Below, piece after piece: positions 1 to 8,849 of a stretch of 64,000 bases of DNA (positions are counted from its first letter, which is position 1; the number at the start of each line of letters is the position of its first letter). Where the stretch lies: contig NZ_CP019332.1 in the NCBI RefSeq assembly GCF_002163855.1, positions 1,095,145 through 1,159,144 on the forward strand, given 5' to 3'. The DNA is from Winogradskyella sp. PC-19. GTDB lineage: Bacteria > Bacteroidota > Bacteroidia > Flavobacteriales > Flavobacteriaceae. The notes under the pieces were generated by a model that was given only the letters and a program-made list of their open reading frames with translations, ran no database searches and was not told the origin of the DNA. Position numbers and translations under genes: made by a program.

Positions 1-1065
1 TATCCTTTTAACTTAACAGGTATTTTATATTTTCCGAAAATGTCTGCAGATATGCAGATCCAAAAAGATAAAATTCAATTATACCAAAATCAAGTATTTG
101 TAACGGATAATGTCGAAGGTATTGTACCAGAATTCTTAACCATGCTTCGTGGTGTTATTGACTCGCCAGACATTCCTTTAAATGTGTCACGTAGTTACTT
201 ACAGGCAGATGGTGCGGTTAAGAAAATTTCGTCTTACATAACTCGTAAAGTGGCTGATAAGCTTAAGTCAATCTTTAATAATAGTCGTGAAGATTTTGAG
301 GCCAAGTGGAATGACATTAAAATAGTTATTGAATACGGAATGCTATCTGAAGAAAAATTCTTTGAGAAAGCAGATGCTTTTGCATTATACCCAACTGTAG
401 ATGGCAAGTATTATACTTTTGAGGAGTTGACAAATGCTATAAAAGCAAAGCAGACAGATGAGGATGATAAAATGGTAATTCTTTATGCTTCTGAGAAAGA
501 TGCGCAACATGCATATATCGAAGCTGCAAAGGCAAAAGATTACGAAGTTTTATTGTTAGACTCGCCTATCGTTTCTCACCTAATTCAAAAATTAGAAACC
601 ACAAAAGAGAACATTTCTTTTGCTCGTGTAGATGGTGACCACATTGATAACTTAATCAAAAAAGAAGATACCGCTATTTCGAAATTATCTGAAGACGAAA
701 AGAAATCTTTGGATGAGTTGTTGAAAGAAGTTGTACCATCAGAGAAGTTTATGGTGCAATTGGAAGCTATGGATAGTAATGCGTCACCATTTATGATTAC
801 ACAACCAGAGTTTATGCGTCGTATGAAAGAGATGCAACAATCTGGTGGTGGCGGAATGTTTGGAATGGGCAACATGCCAGAAATGTATAACCTTGTTGTT
901 AATACAAATTCTGAATTGGTTGGAGAAATCTTAAACACAAAAACCAAAAAGAAACAAGAACGCTTAATCAATCAAAGTCTCGATTTGGCACGTTTGTCTC
1001 AAGGTCTTTTAAAAGGAGAAGAGTTAACAAACTTTATTAAGCGTAGCTACGATATGATTAGATAG
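1..1065 (+). CDS. htpG: Molecular chaperone HtpG (Hsp90), 3' part
   Basis: ATP-dependent cytosolic chaperone of the Hsp90 family. The reading frame is open from base 1, so the gene starts outside the window and only about 354 C-terminal residues are seen. They begin YPFNLTGILYFPK, then NVSRSYLQAD, which belongs to the conserved middle domain of HtpG. The N-terminal GHKL ATPase domain is missing only because of the window edge. The C-terminal dimerisation part has a short Gly/Met-rich stretch (GGGGMFGMGNMP) common in Bacteroidota HtpG. An internal ATG at base 40 is not the true start. A strong intrinsic terminator follows about 30 bp after the stop. Confidence 0.96.
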   Translation, partial: YPFNLTGILYFPKMSADMQIQKDKIQLYQNQVFVTDNVEGIVPEFLTMLRGVIDSPDIPLNVSRSYLQADGAVKKISSYITRKVADKLKSIFNNSREDFEAKWNDIKIVIEYGMLSEEKFFEKADAFALYPTVDGKYYTFEELTNAIKAKQTDEDDKMVILYASEKDAQHAYIEAAKAKDYEVLLLDSPIVSHLIQKLETTKENISFARVDGDHIDNLIKKEDTAISKLSEDEKKSLDELLKEVVPSEKFMVQLEAMDSNASPFMITQPEFMRRMKEMQQSGGGGMFGMGNMPEMYNLVVNTNSELVGEILNTKTKKKQERLINQSLDLARLSQGLLKGEELTNFIKRSYDMIR

Positions 1066-1094
1066 TTTTTCATTAAAAAACTAATATATAGACA

Positions 1095-1126
1095 AAACCA
1101 CTTTGCAAAAACAAAGTGGTTTTTTT
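1095..1126 (+). terminator. Intrinsic terminator of htpG
   Basis: A hairpin with arms AAACCACTTTG and CAAAGTGGTTT and a short A-rich loop is followed by a run of T. It lies just after htpG. Confidence 0.85.
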
Positions 1127-1206
1127 GTGACTATCTCTAAAGTGTTTTTCACTCATCAAAAGGTAGTGTTTACTAAATATCGGTTTTAAAAAGTAAAATA
1201 GAAGTC

Positions 1207-1214
1207 TAGGTTTG
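1207..1214 (+). promoter_or_regulatory. Candidate -7 promoter element (TAGGTTTG)
   Basis: Matches the Bacteroidota -7 consensus TAnnTTTG and lies 28 bp before the start at 1243. The -33 element is weak. It would drive the 1243-2912 gene pair. Confidence 0.45.
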
Positions 1215-1242
1215 ATTTATAATAACACTAAAACTATTTATT

Positions 1243-1902
1243 ATGAAAAATCAATTAAACCTTAAGGTTAACAAACCTTGTTTAGAAAATTTCAATCAAT
1301 TCGCACCTACAGAAAAAGGTGGGTTTTGTAATTCTTGCACAAAAGAAGTCATCGACTTTACAGCAATGAAAGATGCCGAAATTGTAAACTATTTTAAAAC
1401 AAACTCAGACGAAAATACGTGTGGAAGATTTAGGAGTCATCAACTAAAAACTTATGAAGATCCAAACAAAATAGAAACAAGATTCAGTTTTGCAAGCCGA
1501 ATTGGTATTGCTTGTCTCGCTTTATTTTCTTTTGGAGTAATACAAGGGCAAAATACTAAAACCGGTAAGGTAAAGGTGACAAATACAATACAAAATGAAG
1601 GTATTGTAGTAAAAGGTAATGTCTCTGAAGGCACAATCCCATTACCTGGCGTAAATGTAATCCTTAAGGGTACCAAAATTGGGACTCAAACAGATTTTGA
1701 TGGTAACTTCACTTTTCCTCAAAAACTAAAAAAAGGAGACGTCTTACTATTTAGCTACGTAGGTATGGAATCTCAAAAAGTAGTTATTAATGACGGGAAA
1801 TCAGCTTCTAAAATTGCTTTGAAGGTAAACATGGAACTCGACGAAATTATAATCATGGGAGATGTAGCCTCAAAAAGAGTATTTAAATCTAGAAGAAACT
1901 AA
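1243..1902 (+). CDS. Carboxypeptidase-like regulatory domain protein with N-terminal cysteine motif
   Basis: A 219-aa protein of a type common in Flavobacteriaceae. The N-terminal 70 residues hold a conserved cysteine pattern (PC at about 12-13, CNSC at about 29-32, TCGRF at about 59-63) followed by a single hydrophobic segment (about 84-101). The C-terminal part is a CarboxypepD_reg-like beta-sandwich (about 122-205) with the typical LPGVNVILKGT and TDFDGNFTF segments also seen before TonB-dependent receptor barrels. The cysteines are probably cytoplasmic and the beta-domain periplasmic (inference). The exact role is unknown. It is 11 bp upstream of the transglutaminase gene, so the two are probably one operon. 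Confidence 0.75.
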   Translation: MKNQLNLKVNKPCLENFNQFAPTEKGGFCNSCTKEVIDFTAMKDAEIVNYFKTNSDENTCGRFRSHQLKTYEDPNKIETRFSFASRIGIACLALFSFGVIQGQNTKTGKVKVTNTIQNEGIVVKGNVSEGTIPLPGVNVILKGTKIGTQTDFDGNFTFPQKLKKGDVLLFSYVGMESQKVVINDGKSASKIALKVNMELDEIIIMGDVASKRVFKSRRN

Positions 1903-1913
1903 TCCGTATTGCT

Positions 1914-2912
1914 ATGAAAAAGATTCTTCTTTTATGTCTTATTGTGCACTCATTGAGCATTGCTCAAGTTTCGGATTTTAAATCTATCGATTTTACTAAA
2001 GCCGATAATATTGCAAAGCTAAACAAAGGCGCTAGTCTAAAAAATATGGGCAAGTTAGTTCACAATTTAACTTACAAACTTCCTACAGAAATTGAGAAAT
2101 TTAGAGCTATACATACTTGGGTTTGTGAGAATATAAAAGGAGATTATTCGCAAACATCAAAAGCACTAAGAAAAAAAAGACGTTTTAAGGATAATCCTGA
2201 AACCTATCTTGTTTGGAATAAAAGGTATCGAAAAAAAGCTTACAAAAAGCTATTACGTTACAAACGCACCATGTGTACAGGTTATGCTTACATTGTTAAA
2301 GAATTATGCTTCTTAGCAGGCATAGAAGCCAAAATCATAGATGGTTATGCTAGGACATTTGATGCAAATATAGATGCTTTAGAGTTTCAAAATCATTCAT
2401 GGAATGCCATAAAGATTAATAACAAATGGTATTTGTGTGACACGACTTGGTCTAGTGGCTATATGAATGAAAATTCAGTATTTATAAAAGACTATAACGA
2501 TGGCTACTTTTTAGCTGACCCTTTGTTATTTTCAAAAAACCACTACCCGATTGAAAAAAAATGGCTTTTGGTAGACACCTTGACTAACTCAGACTTTGTC
2601 CCTGGACCAATAGTTTATGGAGAAGCTTTTAAATATAATGCAACACCTATTTTTCCGATAGAGATGGAAGTAAAAACCGCAAAGGGTAATGCAGTAAATT
2701 TTAGTGTTAAATCTGAAGATGTTGCTTCAGAAAAGGTTTCGTTGTTGCACACATTTCGCAATGGTGAAAAAAAACTTGATATAACAGATGTATCTAACGA
2801 AAAAGGGTTAATAAAGTTTAAACACCGTTTTAAGAGAAGAGGTTATTACGATATACATCTAAAAATTGAAGATGACATTATTGCAACTTATACGATTAAT
2901 GTGACCAATTAA
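1914..2912 (+). CDS. Secreted transglutaminase-like domain protein
   Basis: A 332-aa protein with a short signal peptide (about 1-17). The transglutaminase/protease-like core has the Cys-His-Asp triad at C121 (in MCTGYAY), H161 (in NHSWNAIK) and D176 (in CDTTWSSG). This places it in the superfamily of papain-like transglutaminase-core enzymes that cleave or crosslink peptides. The C-terminal third is beta-rich and may be an accessory domain. Residues 85-115 are unusually rich in Lys/Arg. It probably acts in the periplasm or at the outer membrane. Substrate unknown. Co-transcribed with the preceding gene and closed by a terminator. Confidence 0.8.
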   Translation: MKKILLLCLIVHSLSIAQVSDFKSIDFTKADNIAKLNKGASLKNMGKLVHNLTYKLPTEIEKFRAIHTWVCENIKGDYSQTSKALRKKRRFKDNPETYLVWNKRYRKKAYKKLLRYKRTMCTGYAYIVKELCFLAGIEAKIIDGYARTFDANIDALEFQNHSWNAIKINNKWYLCDTTWSSGYMNENSVFIKDYNDGYFLADPLLFSKNHYPIEKKWLLVDTLTNSDFVPGPIVYGEAFKYNATPIFPIEMEVKTAKGNAVNFSVKSEDVASEKVSLLHTFRNGEKKLDITDVSNEKGLIKFKHRFKRRGYYDIHLKIEDDIIATYTINVTN

Positions 2913-2934
2913 GCATTACACTAAAACACAGATT

Positions 2935-2967
2935 AAAACCACTCTAAATACTTGGAGTGGTTTTTTT
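2935..2967 (+). terminator. Intrinsic terminator after transglutaminase gene
   Basis: Arms AAAACCACTC and GAGTGGTTTT with a 10-nt loop, then seven T residues. Confidence 0.85.
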
Positions 2968-2997
2968 ATTAAGAAAATATGCTTGATATTTATACTA

Positions 2998-3553
2998 ATG
3001 AAAGTCAATCTCAAAGACCGTATCAATTTTTGTAAAACTGCAGTAAAAAAACACTTGTTTTTGATACTTGGCGGATTTCTCTTTATTAGTATCGGATGTA
3101 TTTTAATCTACATTGGTACTATAGTCAATAAGGACAGTGTTTTCTTTTATATTTTCGGAGGTTTTTTTTATCTCTTTCATTCTATTTATATGGATTTACA
3201 CATTGCCTTCTAGCTTTATGTTTTACTACGAAAAAGCCTTATTTAAAAAATACGGAAGCTATACAACAGCGACTATTATAAGTAAAACCAAAGAAGACCA
3301 CTCTTACGAAGATGGTATTGGGAAGCATAAAAAGCATGTCGAGTTTTACATGTATCTAATCGAATATCAATTTAACTACAACTCAAAGGATTACACTAAT
3401 CATTTTTATTTAAATGAAAAAAAAGTTTTTGATAAGTTAGAAATAGGTAACGACATACCTATAAAATTCTTAAGAACCAATCCCAAAGAGTCAGATCCAA
3501 GGCGACAAAAGCTATGCATTAACATAGGTCTAAAAAGAACCCTATGTAGTTAA
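2998..3553 (+). pseudogene. DUF3592-like membrane protein, frameshifted
   Basis: Two overlapping open frames join into one protein if a single T is removed from the T8 run at 3162-3169. The first frame starts at ATG 2998 (MKVNLKDRINF) and gives a transmembrane helix (LILGGFLFISIGCILIYIG) and the start of a second one. The second frame continues that helix and then the soluble part: TTATIISKTK, FYMYLIEYQF, NYNSKDYTNHF, and IPIKFLRTNPKESDP. This order (two membrane helices around a beta-rich domain ending in a 'Y.P.NP..S' turn) is that of DUF3592 proteins. The intact product would be about 185 aa. It may be a true lesion, transcript slippage on the T run, or a base-calling error. Function unknown. 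Confidence 0.65.
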
Positions 3554-3626
3554 AAACTTGCTAATCAACCATTTATTTTGTCACAATAACATCTTTTCAC
3601 TAACTTATAAGGGATATGTTAAGTAT

Positions 3627-4256
3627 GTGAAAAGCGATAATTCTAAAATATTGACAATCCTAAAAGGCCTTTCTTTTTCAGAATCCGAAATTGAGATTAT
3701 AGAGTCTGTATTCCATAAAGCAAGCTACTCAAAAGGGACTATCATATTAAAAACAGATGATGAAGTAAACTACCAGTATTATACATTAAAAGGCAGTTTA
3801 CACTCATATTACTTAGATAATGACGGAAAAGAACATACTGTTCAATTTGCAATTAAGGATTGGTGGATAAGTGATTATACTGGTTTTTTTACGGACTCTA
3901 AAGCCATACTTAATATAGAAGTAATACAAGATGCCATACTATACAAAATCAGTAAACAGGATAAGGAAAAGCTTTACGAAAGGATACCTAAAATAGAATC
4001 ATTTTTTAGAAAAAAACTTGAAAGTGCTTTTGCAGCTTTTCAAAAAAGAATTCTTGGTACTATCTCTCAAACAGCCACGCAACGGTATTTAAACTTTATA
4101 AATACATATCCAGATATAGAAAAGAGTGTTAAGAATTACCACATAGCTTCATACTTTAGGTATAACAACAGAGAGTTTAAGCCGAATACGGAAAGAGTTA
4201 TCTTCAAGATGAATAAATTAACATACATCAATTTAGTTCATCATTCAATATTGTAA
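3627..4256 (+). pseudogene. Crp/Fnr family regulator, frameshifted in the HTH
   Basis: The protein starts most plausibly at GTG 3627 (KSDNSKILTILKGL) and has a cyclic-nucleotide-binding-like beta-barrel (about 10-115) and a dimerisation helix. The expected winged-helix end is broken: after KNYHIASY the frame reads FRYNNREFKPN. Removing one T from the TTT at 4155-4157 restores LGITTESLSRIRKELSS and a stop at 4210-4212, the exact ending of flavobacterial Crp/Fnr regulators (about 194 aa). The encoded protein therefore lacks its DNA-recognition helix and carries an unrelated tail of about 35 residues. Real mutation or sequence error cannot be separated here. A strong terminator follows at 4310. 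Confidence 0.8.
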
Positions 4257-4309
4257 ATTTGCAAAATACTCAGGAAAATACCCCCATTTTCCTAAATGAA
4301 TAATAGCTG

Positions 4310-4344
4310 AAAAAGCGCAATTTCTTATACAAATTGCGCTTTTT
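4310..4344 (+). terminator. Intrinsic terminator after the Crp/Fnr pseudogene
   Basis: Fourteen-bp arms AAAAAGCGCAATTT and AAATTGCGCTTTTT with a 7-nt loop. A TATATTTG -7-like box (4344-4351) overlaps its end and could serve the epimerase gene at 4452. Confidence 0.85.
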
Positions 4345-4451
4345 ATATTTGTACCTAAATAGTCGTCCTTACACAAAAGTTTTTACTCAGCAAATTAGAG
4401 AATATTTGAGATTTATTCTATTTATTTTAAATTTATAGAAATCTAACATCT

Positions 4452-5633
4452 ATGAGAAAGAAAAACACAAGGCGTGACTTTATAAAAAAAACGACATTGG
4501 CAGCAATGGGAATGCCTTTAATAGGGTCGTCACTCGTAAGTTGTTTAGAGAATAACACTTCAGCAAAGACTTTAACAGATATTAATGACATCAAAAGACT
4601 AAAGATACTCATACTTGGAGGTACTAGTTTTTTAGGTCCACACCAGGTCAATTATGCGGTTAAAAGAGGTCATGAGGTATCAATATTTACTCGTGGAAAA
4701 ACTAAGCCAAAATTATTCAAAAATGCTTTTGAAAAAGTAGAACATTTAATCGGAGATCGCGAAGACAATCTCACAGCATTAAAAAATAGAAAATGGGATG
4801 TAGTTATAGACAACTCTGGCAGAAAAGTACAGTGGACAAAAGACACAGCAAATCTTCTTAAGGACAATGTTGGCATGTATATGTACACATCGTCAACAGG
4901 TGTTTATTACCCATATTTAGATGCTTCAATAAGCACAAAAACTCCAATTGTTTTAGAATTACCGAAAGGTCTGACTGAGGACGAAAAATATGAGCATGAC
5001 TATGGCATTATGAAGGCAAAATCAGAGTTAGAAGCTTTGAGTATTTTTGGCAAAAACAGATTTGTAGCAATTAGACCAACTTATATGCTTGGCCCAGGAG
5101 ACAGAACTGACCGATTTGTACATTGGCCCTTACGTCTTTCTAAAGGTGAAGAAATATTGGTGCCTGGCAAAAAAAATGACCTAGTGCAATACGTAGATGT
5201 TCGTGATGTTGCCGAATGGTTTATTAGACTTGCCGAAAATAGTCAAGCTGGTACATTTAACGCTGTTGGCCCAAAAGAAAAGCAAAACGTATTGGATTTT
5301 GTAAAAGAAGCTTCAACAACATTTAATAAAGCATCTACATTTGTACTAGTTGATGATTACGATTTTTTAAAAGAAAATAATATCTACTTTCAGATTCCTT
5401 GGGTAATGCCTGATAAAAAGCATTTTGGTTCTGCTAGAATTGATAACAAAAATGCAATTGCTGCAGGATTAACCTTTAGACCATTGAAAGAGACAATCTT
5501 AGATACTTATAATTGGTGGAATTCTGATATAATTGATGCAGTTAGAAAAGAAAATTATGAAACAAATAAAAACACTTTATTAGCAAAAGAGAAAGCTTTA
5601 TTAGCAGAGTGGTCAGAGTTACATAAAGGTTAA
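4452..5633 (+). CDS. NAD-dependent epimerase/dehydratase family protein with Tat-type signal
   Basis: A 393-aa extended short-chain dehydrogenase. The N-terminus has a twin-arginine motif (TRRDFIKK), a hydrophobic stretch and a lipobox-like LVSC at about 31-34, so it is probably exported folded and perhaps lipid-anchored. The Rossmann motif GGTSFLGPH lies at about 56-64, STGVYY at about 150, and the catalytic pair in HDYGIMKAK (YxxxK) at about 180. Homologues with a Tat signal are usually annotated as NAD-dependent epimerases, with substrates probably nucleotide-sugar-like or unknown. It stands alone on the plus strand between a terminator and rlmF. Confidence 0.8.
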   Translation: MRKKNTRRDFIKKTTLAAMGMPLIGSSLVSCLENNTSAKTLTDINDIKRLKILILGGTSFLGPHQVNYAVKRGHEVSIFTRGKTKPKLFKNAFEKVEHLIGDREDNLTALKNRKWDVVIDNSGRKVQWTKDTANLLKDNVGMYMYTSSTGVYYPYLDASISTKTPIVLELPKGLTEDEKYEHDYGIMKAKSELEALSIFGKNRFVAIRPTYMLGPGDRTDRFVHWPLRLSKGEEILVPGKKNDLVQYVDVRDVAEWFIRLAENSQAGTFNAVGPKEKQNVLDFVKEASTTFNKASTFVLVDDYDFLKENNIYFQIPWVMPDKKHFGSARIDNKNAIAAGLTFRPLKETILDTYNWWNSDIIDAVRKENYETNKNTLLAKEKALLAEWSELHKG

Positions 5634-5667
5634 AACGCTTACCTTTACAGCATAAAACGAACATACA

Positions 5668-6573
5668 TTGCCCAAAAACAATAAGCCTCAAGAAACAAAA
5701 TCAAAACTTCATCCTAGAAGTCAACATCGCGAACGTTATAATTTTGATATTCTGATTGAAAAATCACCGGAACTTAAAGCATTTGTTTCACCAAATAAAT
5801 ACGGTGATTTGTCAGTTAATTTCTTTGACCCAAAAGCTGTAAAAGCCTTAAACAAAGCATTATTAAATCACCATTATAATATAGCGTATTGGGATATCCC
5901 AAACCAGTTTTTGTGCCCACCTATTCCTGGACGAGCAGATTACATTCATTACGTTGCTGATTTACTTGGCGATACATCACGAAATACAAAAATTAAAGGC
6001 TTAGATATTGGTACTGGTGCAAATTGTATTTATCCATTAATTGGTCATCAGAGTTATGGTTGGCAATTTGTAGGAACAGATATTGACGAAAGTGCAGTAG
6101 AATGCGCAAAAGATATTATCTCTAAAAACAAAAATTTAAATGATTATATTGAAATTAGGCTTCAAGAAAATACGGCTAATAAACTAAAAGGTATTTTGCA
6201 TTCTGACGAACAAATTACATTTGTCATGTGTAATCCCCCATTTCATGCTTCGGCAGAAGAAGCTAAAAAAGCAACGCTTAGAAAATTAAGGAACTTAAAA
6301 GGTAAAAACCATAATAAAGCAACTCTTAATTTTGGCGGACAGCATAACGAATTATGGTGTAAAGGTGGCGAATCTCGTTTTATTAAAGATCTTATTTATG
6401 AAAGTAGGCACTTTTCAAAACAATGCAAGTGGTTTACAACTTTGGTTTCAAAAGAATCTACTTTAAAAGGTATATATACAGATTTAAAAAAAGTAAAAGC
6501 TAAAGAAGTGAAAACAATTGACATGGGACAAGGCCAAAAGATAAGTCGTATTGTTGCTTGGAGCTTCGAATAA
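5668..6573 (+). CDS. rlmF: 23S rRNA (adenine(1618)-N(6))-methyltransferase RlmF
   Basis: Methylates N6 of A1618 of 23S rRNA using S-adenosylmethionine. At 301 aa it has the usual family length. The N-terminus is basic, with HPRSQHRERYNF. The SAM-binding motif GLDIGTGANCIYPL is at about 112-125 and the catalytic N6-adenine motif NPPF at 189-192, followed by GGESRFI. The start is TTG at 5668, because no ATG gives the conserved N-terminus. It is convergent with the next gene, with one base between the stops. Confidence 0.93.
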   Translation: MPKNNKPQETKSKLHPRSQHRERYNFDILIEKSPELKAFVSPNKYGDLSVNFFDPKAVKALNKALLNHHYNIAYWDIPNQFLCPPIPGRADYIHYVADLLGDTSRNTKIKGLDIGTGANCIYPLIGHQSYGWQFVGTDIDESAVECAKDIISKNKNLNDYIEIRLQENTANKLKGILHSDEQITFVMCNPPFHASAEEAKKATLRKLRNLKGKNHNKATLNFGGQHNELWCKGGESRFIKDLIYESRHFSKQCKWFTTLVSKESTLKGIYTDLKKVKAKEVKTIDMGQGQKISRIVAWSFE

Positions 6574-6574
6574 C

Positions 6575-7480
6575 TTAATTTAACAAGTCTTGAAGTGCAG
6601 GTTCTAAATTGGGAAATGTAAATTCAAAACCTTCTTGCTCTATTTTTGAAGAACTTACACGCTGACTTTCAAATAATAAAATATGCATTTCTCCAAGTGC
6701 TAGTTTCATCGCAAATTTTGGAATATTAGGTAAAATCAATGGCTTGCTTAAAACTTTAGCAGATGATTTTGTGAGTTCTGTATTGCTTACTGGATTTGGA
6801 GCAACTGCATTATAAACACCCGTCAAACCATGTTTAACAGCATATAAAAATAAGTGGGCTAAATCTGTAACGTGAATCCAACTTTGCCATTGCTCTCCAC
6901 TACCAAAAGCTGCACCAGCACCAAACTTTATAGGTTTTATAATTTCAGGTAGCGCACCACCATTTTCTGACAAGACTAACCCAATTCTAATTTTACAAAC
7001 ATCAAGTCCAGAAGATTTGAAGCCATCTACAGCCTCTTCCCATTTCTCAACGACTTCACCTAAAAATGTATCAGAAACAGTATCAAAATCCTCTTCGTAA
7101 TAGTTAACCAAAGACGATGGATATATACCAATAGCACTTGCTGAAACTATTTGTTTAATATTAAAACTGTTGTCCTCTATTGATTTTTTTAAAAGCTTTG
7201 CTGTTAGTGTTCTACTTTCTAAGATTTCTTTTTTGTAAGTATCTGTCCAGCGTTTAGAAATAGATGCTCCTACTAAATTTATAATAGCATCAACGTCTTC
7301 AAAGCATGACTTATCGATTTCACCTGCAACAGGATTCCAATAAAACCCTTTATAGTTATCTTGGCTTTTTAATTTTGATTTAGATGTGGTTAAGTAATTA
7401 ACTGCAATACCATCTTTGAGACAAAGTTTAACTATTTTTTTCCCTACTAAACCTGTTGCACCTGTAATTAAAACCCTCAT
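6575..7480 (-). CDS. TIGR01777 family epimerase (YfcH/SulA-like)
   Basis: A 301-aa NAD(P)-dependent SDR-fold protein. The Rossmann loop GATGLVG is at 7-13, NLVGASIS at about 68-75, and the family motif QWQSWIHVTDLAHLF at about 198-212. The C-terminal DUF1731-like tail contains SNTELTKSSAKVL and LGEMHILLFESQRV. Cellular role not defined; family members are conserved in bacteria and plants. It has its own -7 element just upstream. Confidence 0.88.
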   Translation of the reverse strand: MRVLITGATGLVGKKIVKLCLKDGIAVNYLTTSKSKLKSQDNYKGFYWNPVAGEIDKSCFEDVDAIINLVGASISKRWTDTYKKEILESRTLTAKLLKKSIEDNSFNIKQIVSASAIGIYPSSLVNYYEEDFDTVSDTFLGEVVEKWEEAVDGFKSSGLDVCKIRIGLVLSENGGALPEIIKPIKFGAGAAFGSGEQWQSWIHVTDLAHLFLYAVKHGLTGVYNAVAPNPVSNTELTKSSAKVLSKPLILPNIPKFAMKLALGEMHILLFESQRVSSSKIEQEGFEFTFPNLEPALQDLLN

Positions 7481-7497
7481 ATTTATAAATCTTAAAA

Positions 7498-7505
7498 CAA
7501 AGATA
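7498..7505 (-). promoter_or_regulatory. Candidate -7 promoter element (TATCTTTG on minus strand)
   Basis: Plus-strand CAAAGATA, an exact TAnnTTTG match 18 bp before the epimerase start at 7480. Confidence 0.5.
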
Positions 7506-7544
7506 CATGAGGTGAAATTCGCATATACAGACTTTAATTAAGAT

Positions 7545-8216
7545 TTAACGTTTTATAGCACGAAGCATATGCCGTTTATTTGGTGGCCCTTCAAGACGCT
7601 TGACAATAAAACCTACTGCTCTTAATGCTCGCTTAACGGTACCTTGCACTGAGTATGTAACCAAAACACCATTTGGTTTTAAAGCTTCATACATGAGTTT
7701 AAAAATATCTTCAGTCCATAATTCTGGCTGAACTCTCGGTCCAAAAGCATCAAAATAAATGACGTCAAAATTTTCAGTATAATTTATATCTTTAAATAAA
7801 ACATGCTCTTTTTTTAGTTTAAAAAAGTCTGAAATTTTGACATCCTTATGCCATGACGATCTATGAAGTTCTTCAAATTTAACTTTATGCTTTGCAGAAA
7901 TTAATTCGACATAGTTTAAAACTTCTATTTCCTCCTGTAAAACAGGATAAGCTTCTACTCCAACATAACTAATACTTAAATTGCGTTTTTCGGCTTCAAT
8001 AAGTGTCAAAAAAGCATTTAATCCAGTGCCAAATCCCATTTCAAGAATTGAAATATTTTTTTCATTAAGTTCTGAATTAAAAAAAAGCAAACCATGTTTT
8101 AGATACACATGATTTGCTTCGTTTATTGCACCATGAACAGAATGGTATTGTTCATTCCACTCTTCAATCTGAATGGTTTTAGAACCGTCTGCCGTAGTTA
8201 TGATTTTTCGTTTCAC
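7545..8216 (-). CDS. mnmD: tRNA 5-methylaminomethyl-2-thiouridine(34) methyltransferase MnmD
   Basis: Stand-alone MnmD/DUF752 methyltransferase, which completes the mnm5s2U modification at the wobble base of some tRNAs. It has 223 aa. The SAM motif LEMGFGTGLNAF is at about 58-69, YFDAFGPR..PELWT at about 149-160, and GVLVTYSVQGTVKRAL near the C-terminus. In enterobacteria this domain is fused to MnmC's oxidase; here it is single, as usual in Bacteroidota. Its start codon overlaps the stop of the DUF4920 gene by one base, so the two are translated from one mRNA. Confidence 0.9.
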   Translation of the reverse strand: MKRKIITTADGSKTIQIEEWNEQYHSVHGAINEANHVYLKHGLLFFNSELNEKNISILEMGFGTGLNAFLTLIEAEKRNLSISYVGVEAYPVLQEEIEVLNYVELISAKHKVKFEELHRSSWHKDVKISDFFKLKKEHVLFKDINYTENFDVIYFDAFGPRVQPELWTEDIFKLMYEALKPNGVLVTYSVQGTVKRALRAVGFIVKRLEGPPNKRHMLRAIKR

Positions 8217-8731
8217 TAATTTGCTAATAAAACACCATCTGCTTCAAAAGACAAAGTCACTTCTGGCTCTGTAATTTTAGCAATTTCTTCTGGAGTCTTA
8301 CCTGCATCTTCTGCATAATGTTTTAAATCCTCAACAGAAGTTTCCTTAACAAAGGCTATTCCATTTACAACAACTTCTCCAGTAGCATCTAATGGCATAA
8401 AAAAGCCATAGTCTTTAAAGGTTACTCGTACAATTTTATCATTACCCATATCAAGCTTCATCCAGCATCCTTTTTTTGAGCATACTTCAGTAATTTTTCC
8501 TTTCATTTTTGCATTAACAGTATCTCCAACCTTTATGGCATCAAAGTGAGCCATCATACGTTCTGATGTTAAAGCATCTGCATCAGTTATTTCTTTTCCA
8601 AAACTACTGTAAGCTAACTCTTTAGATACTTCTTCTGTACTTACATCTTGTTCTACTTCATTAGATTTAGTTTCATTTTTACAAGAAACTAGTAATCCAA
8701 ATACTAGTAATAGGGTTAAAATATTTTTCAT
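8216..8731 (-). CDS. DUF4920 lipoprotein
   Basis: A 171-aa lipoprotein with signal and lipobox GLLVSC (Cys at 17). The mature part contains SSFGKEITDADALT and the DUF4920 core GKITEVCSKKGCWMKLD, with two cysteines in CSKKGC, then VRVTFKDYGFFMPLD. This domain resembles an OB-like fold and may bind a metal or small ligand through the cysteines (inference). First gene of the DUF4920-mnmD operon. Confidence 0.85.
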   Translation of the reverse strand: MKNILTLLLVFGLLVSCKNETKSNEVEQDVSTEEVSKELAYSSFGKEITDADALTSERMMAHFDAIKVGDTVNAKMKGKITEVCSKKGCWMKLDMGNDKIVRVTFKDYGFFMPLDATGEVVVNGIAFVKETSVEDLKHYAEDAGKTPEEIAKITEPEVTLSFEADGVLLAN

Positions 8732-8764
8732 TTTTATTTTGATTATTGTTAATAAATAGTATTA

Positions 8765-8772
8765 CAAATTTA
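8765..8772 (-). promoter_or_regulatory. Candidate -7 promoter element (TAAATTTG on minus strand)
   Basis: Plus-strand CAAATTTA, 34 bp before the DUF4920 start. It is part of a divergent promoter region shared with ilvE. Confidence 0.5.
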
Positions 8773-8817
8773 CTAAATTTTAAGGTAAAATTAGGCTTTA
8801 AAGCGGTAATCATTGCG

Positions 8818-8825
8818 TATTTTTG
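8818..8825 (+). promoter_or_regulatory. Candidate -7 promoter element of ilvE (TATTTTTG)
   Basis: Exact TAnnTTTG match, 24 bp before the ilvE ATG. Confidence 0.5.
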
Positions 8826-8849
8826 CAGCATTAAAAACAGCACATACCT

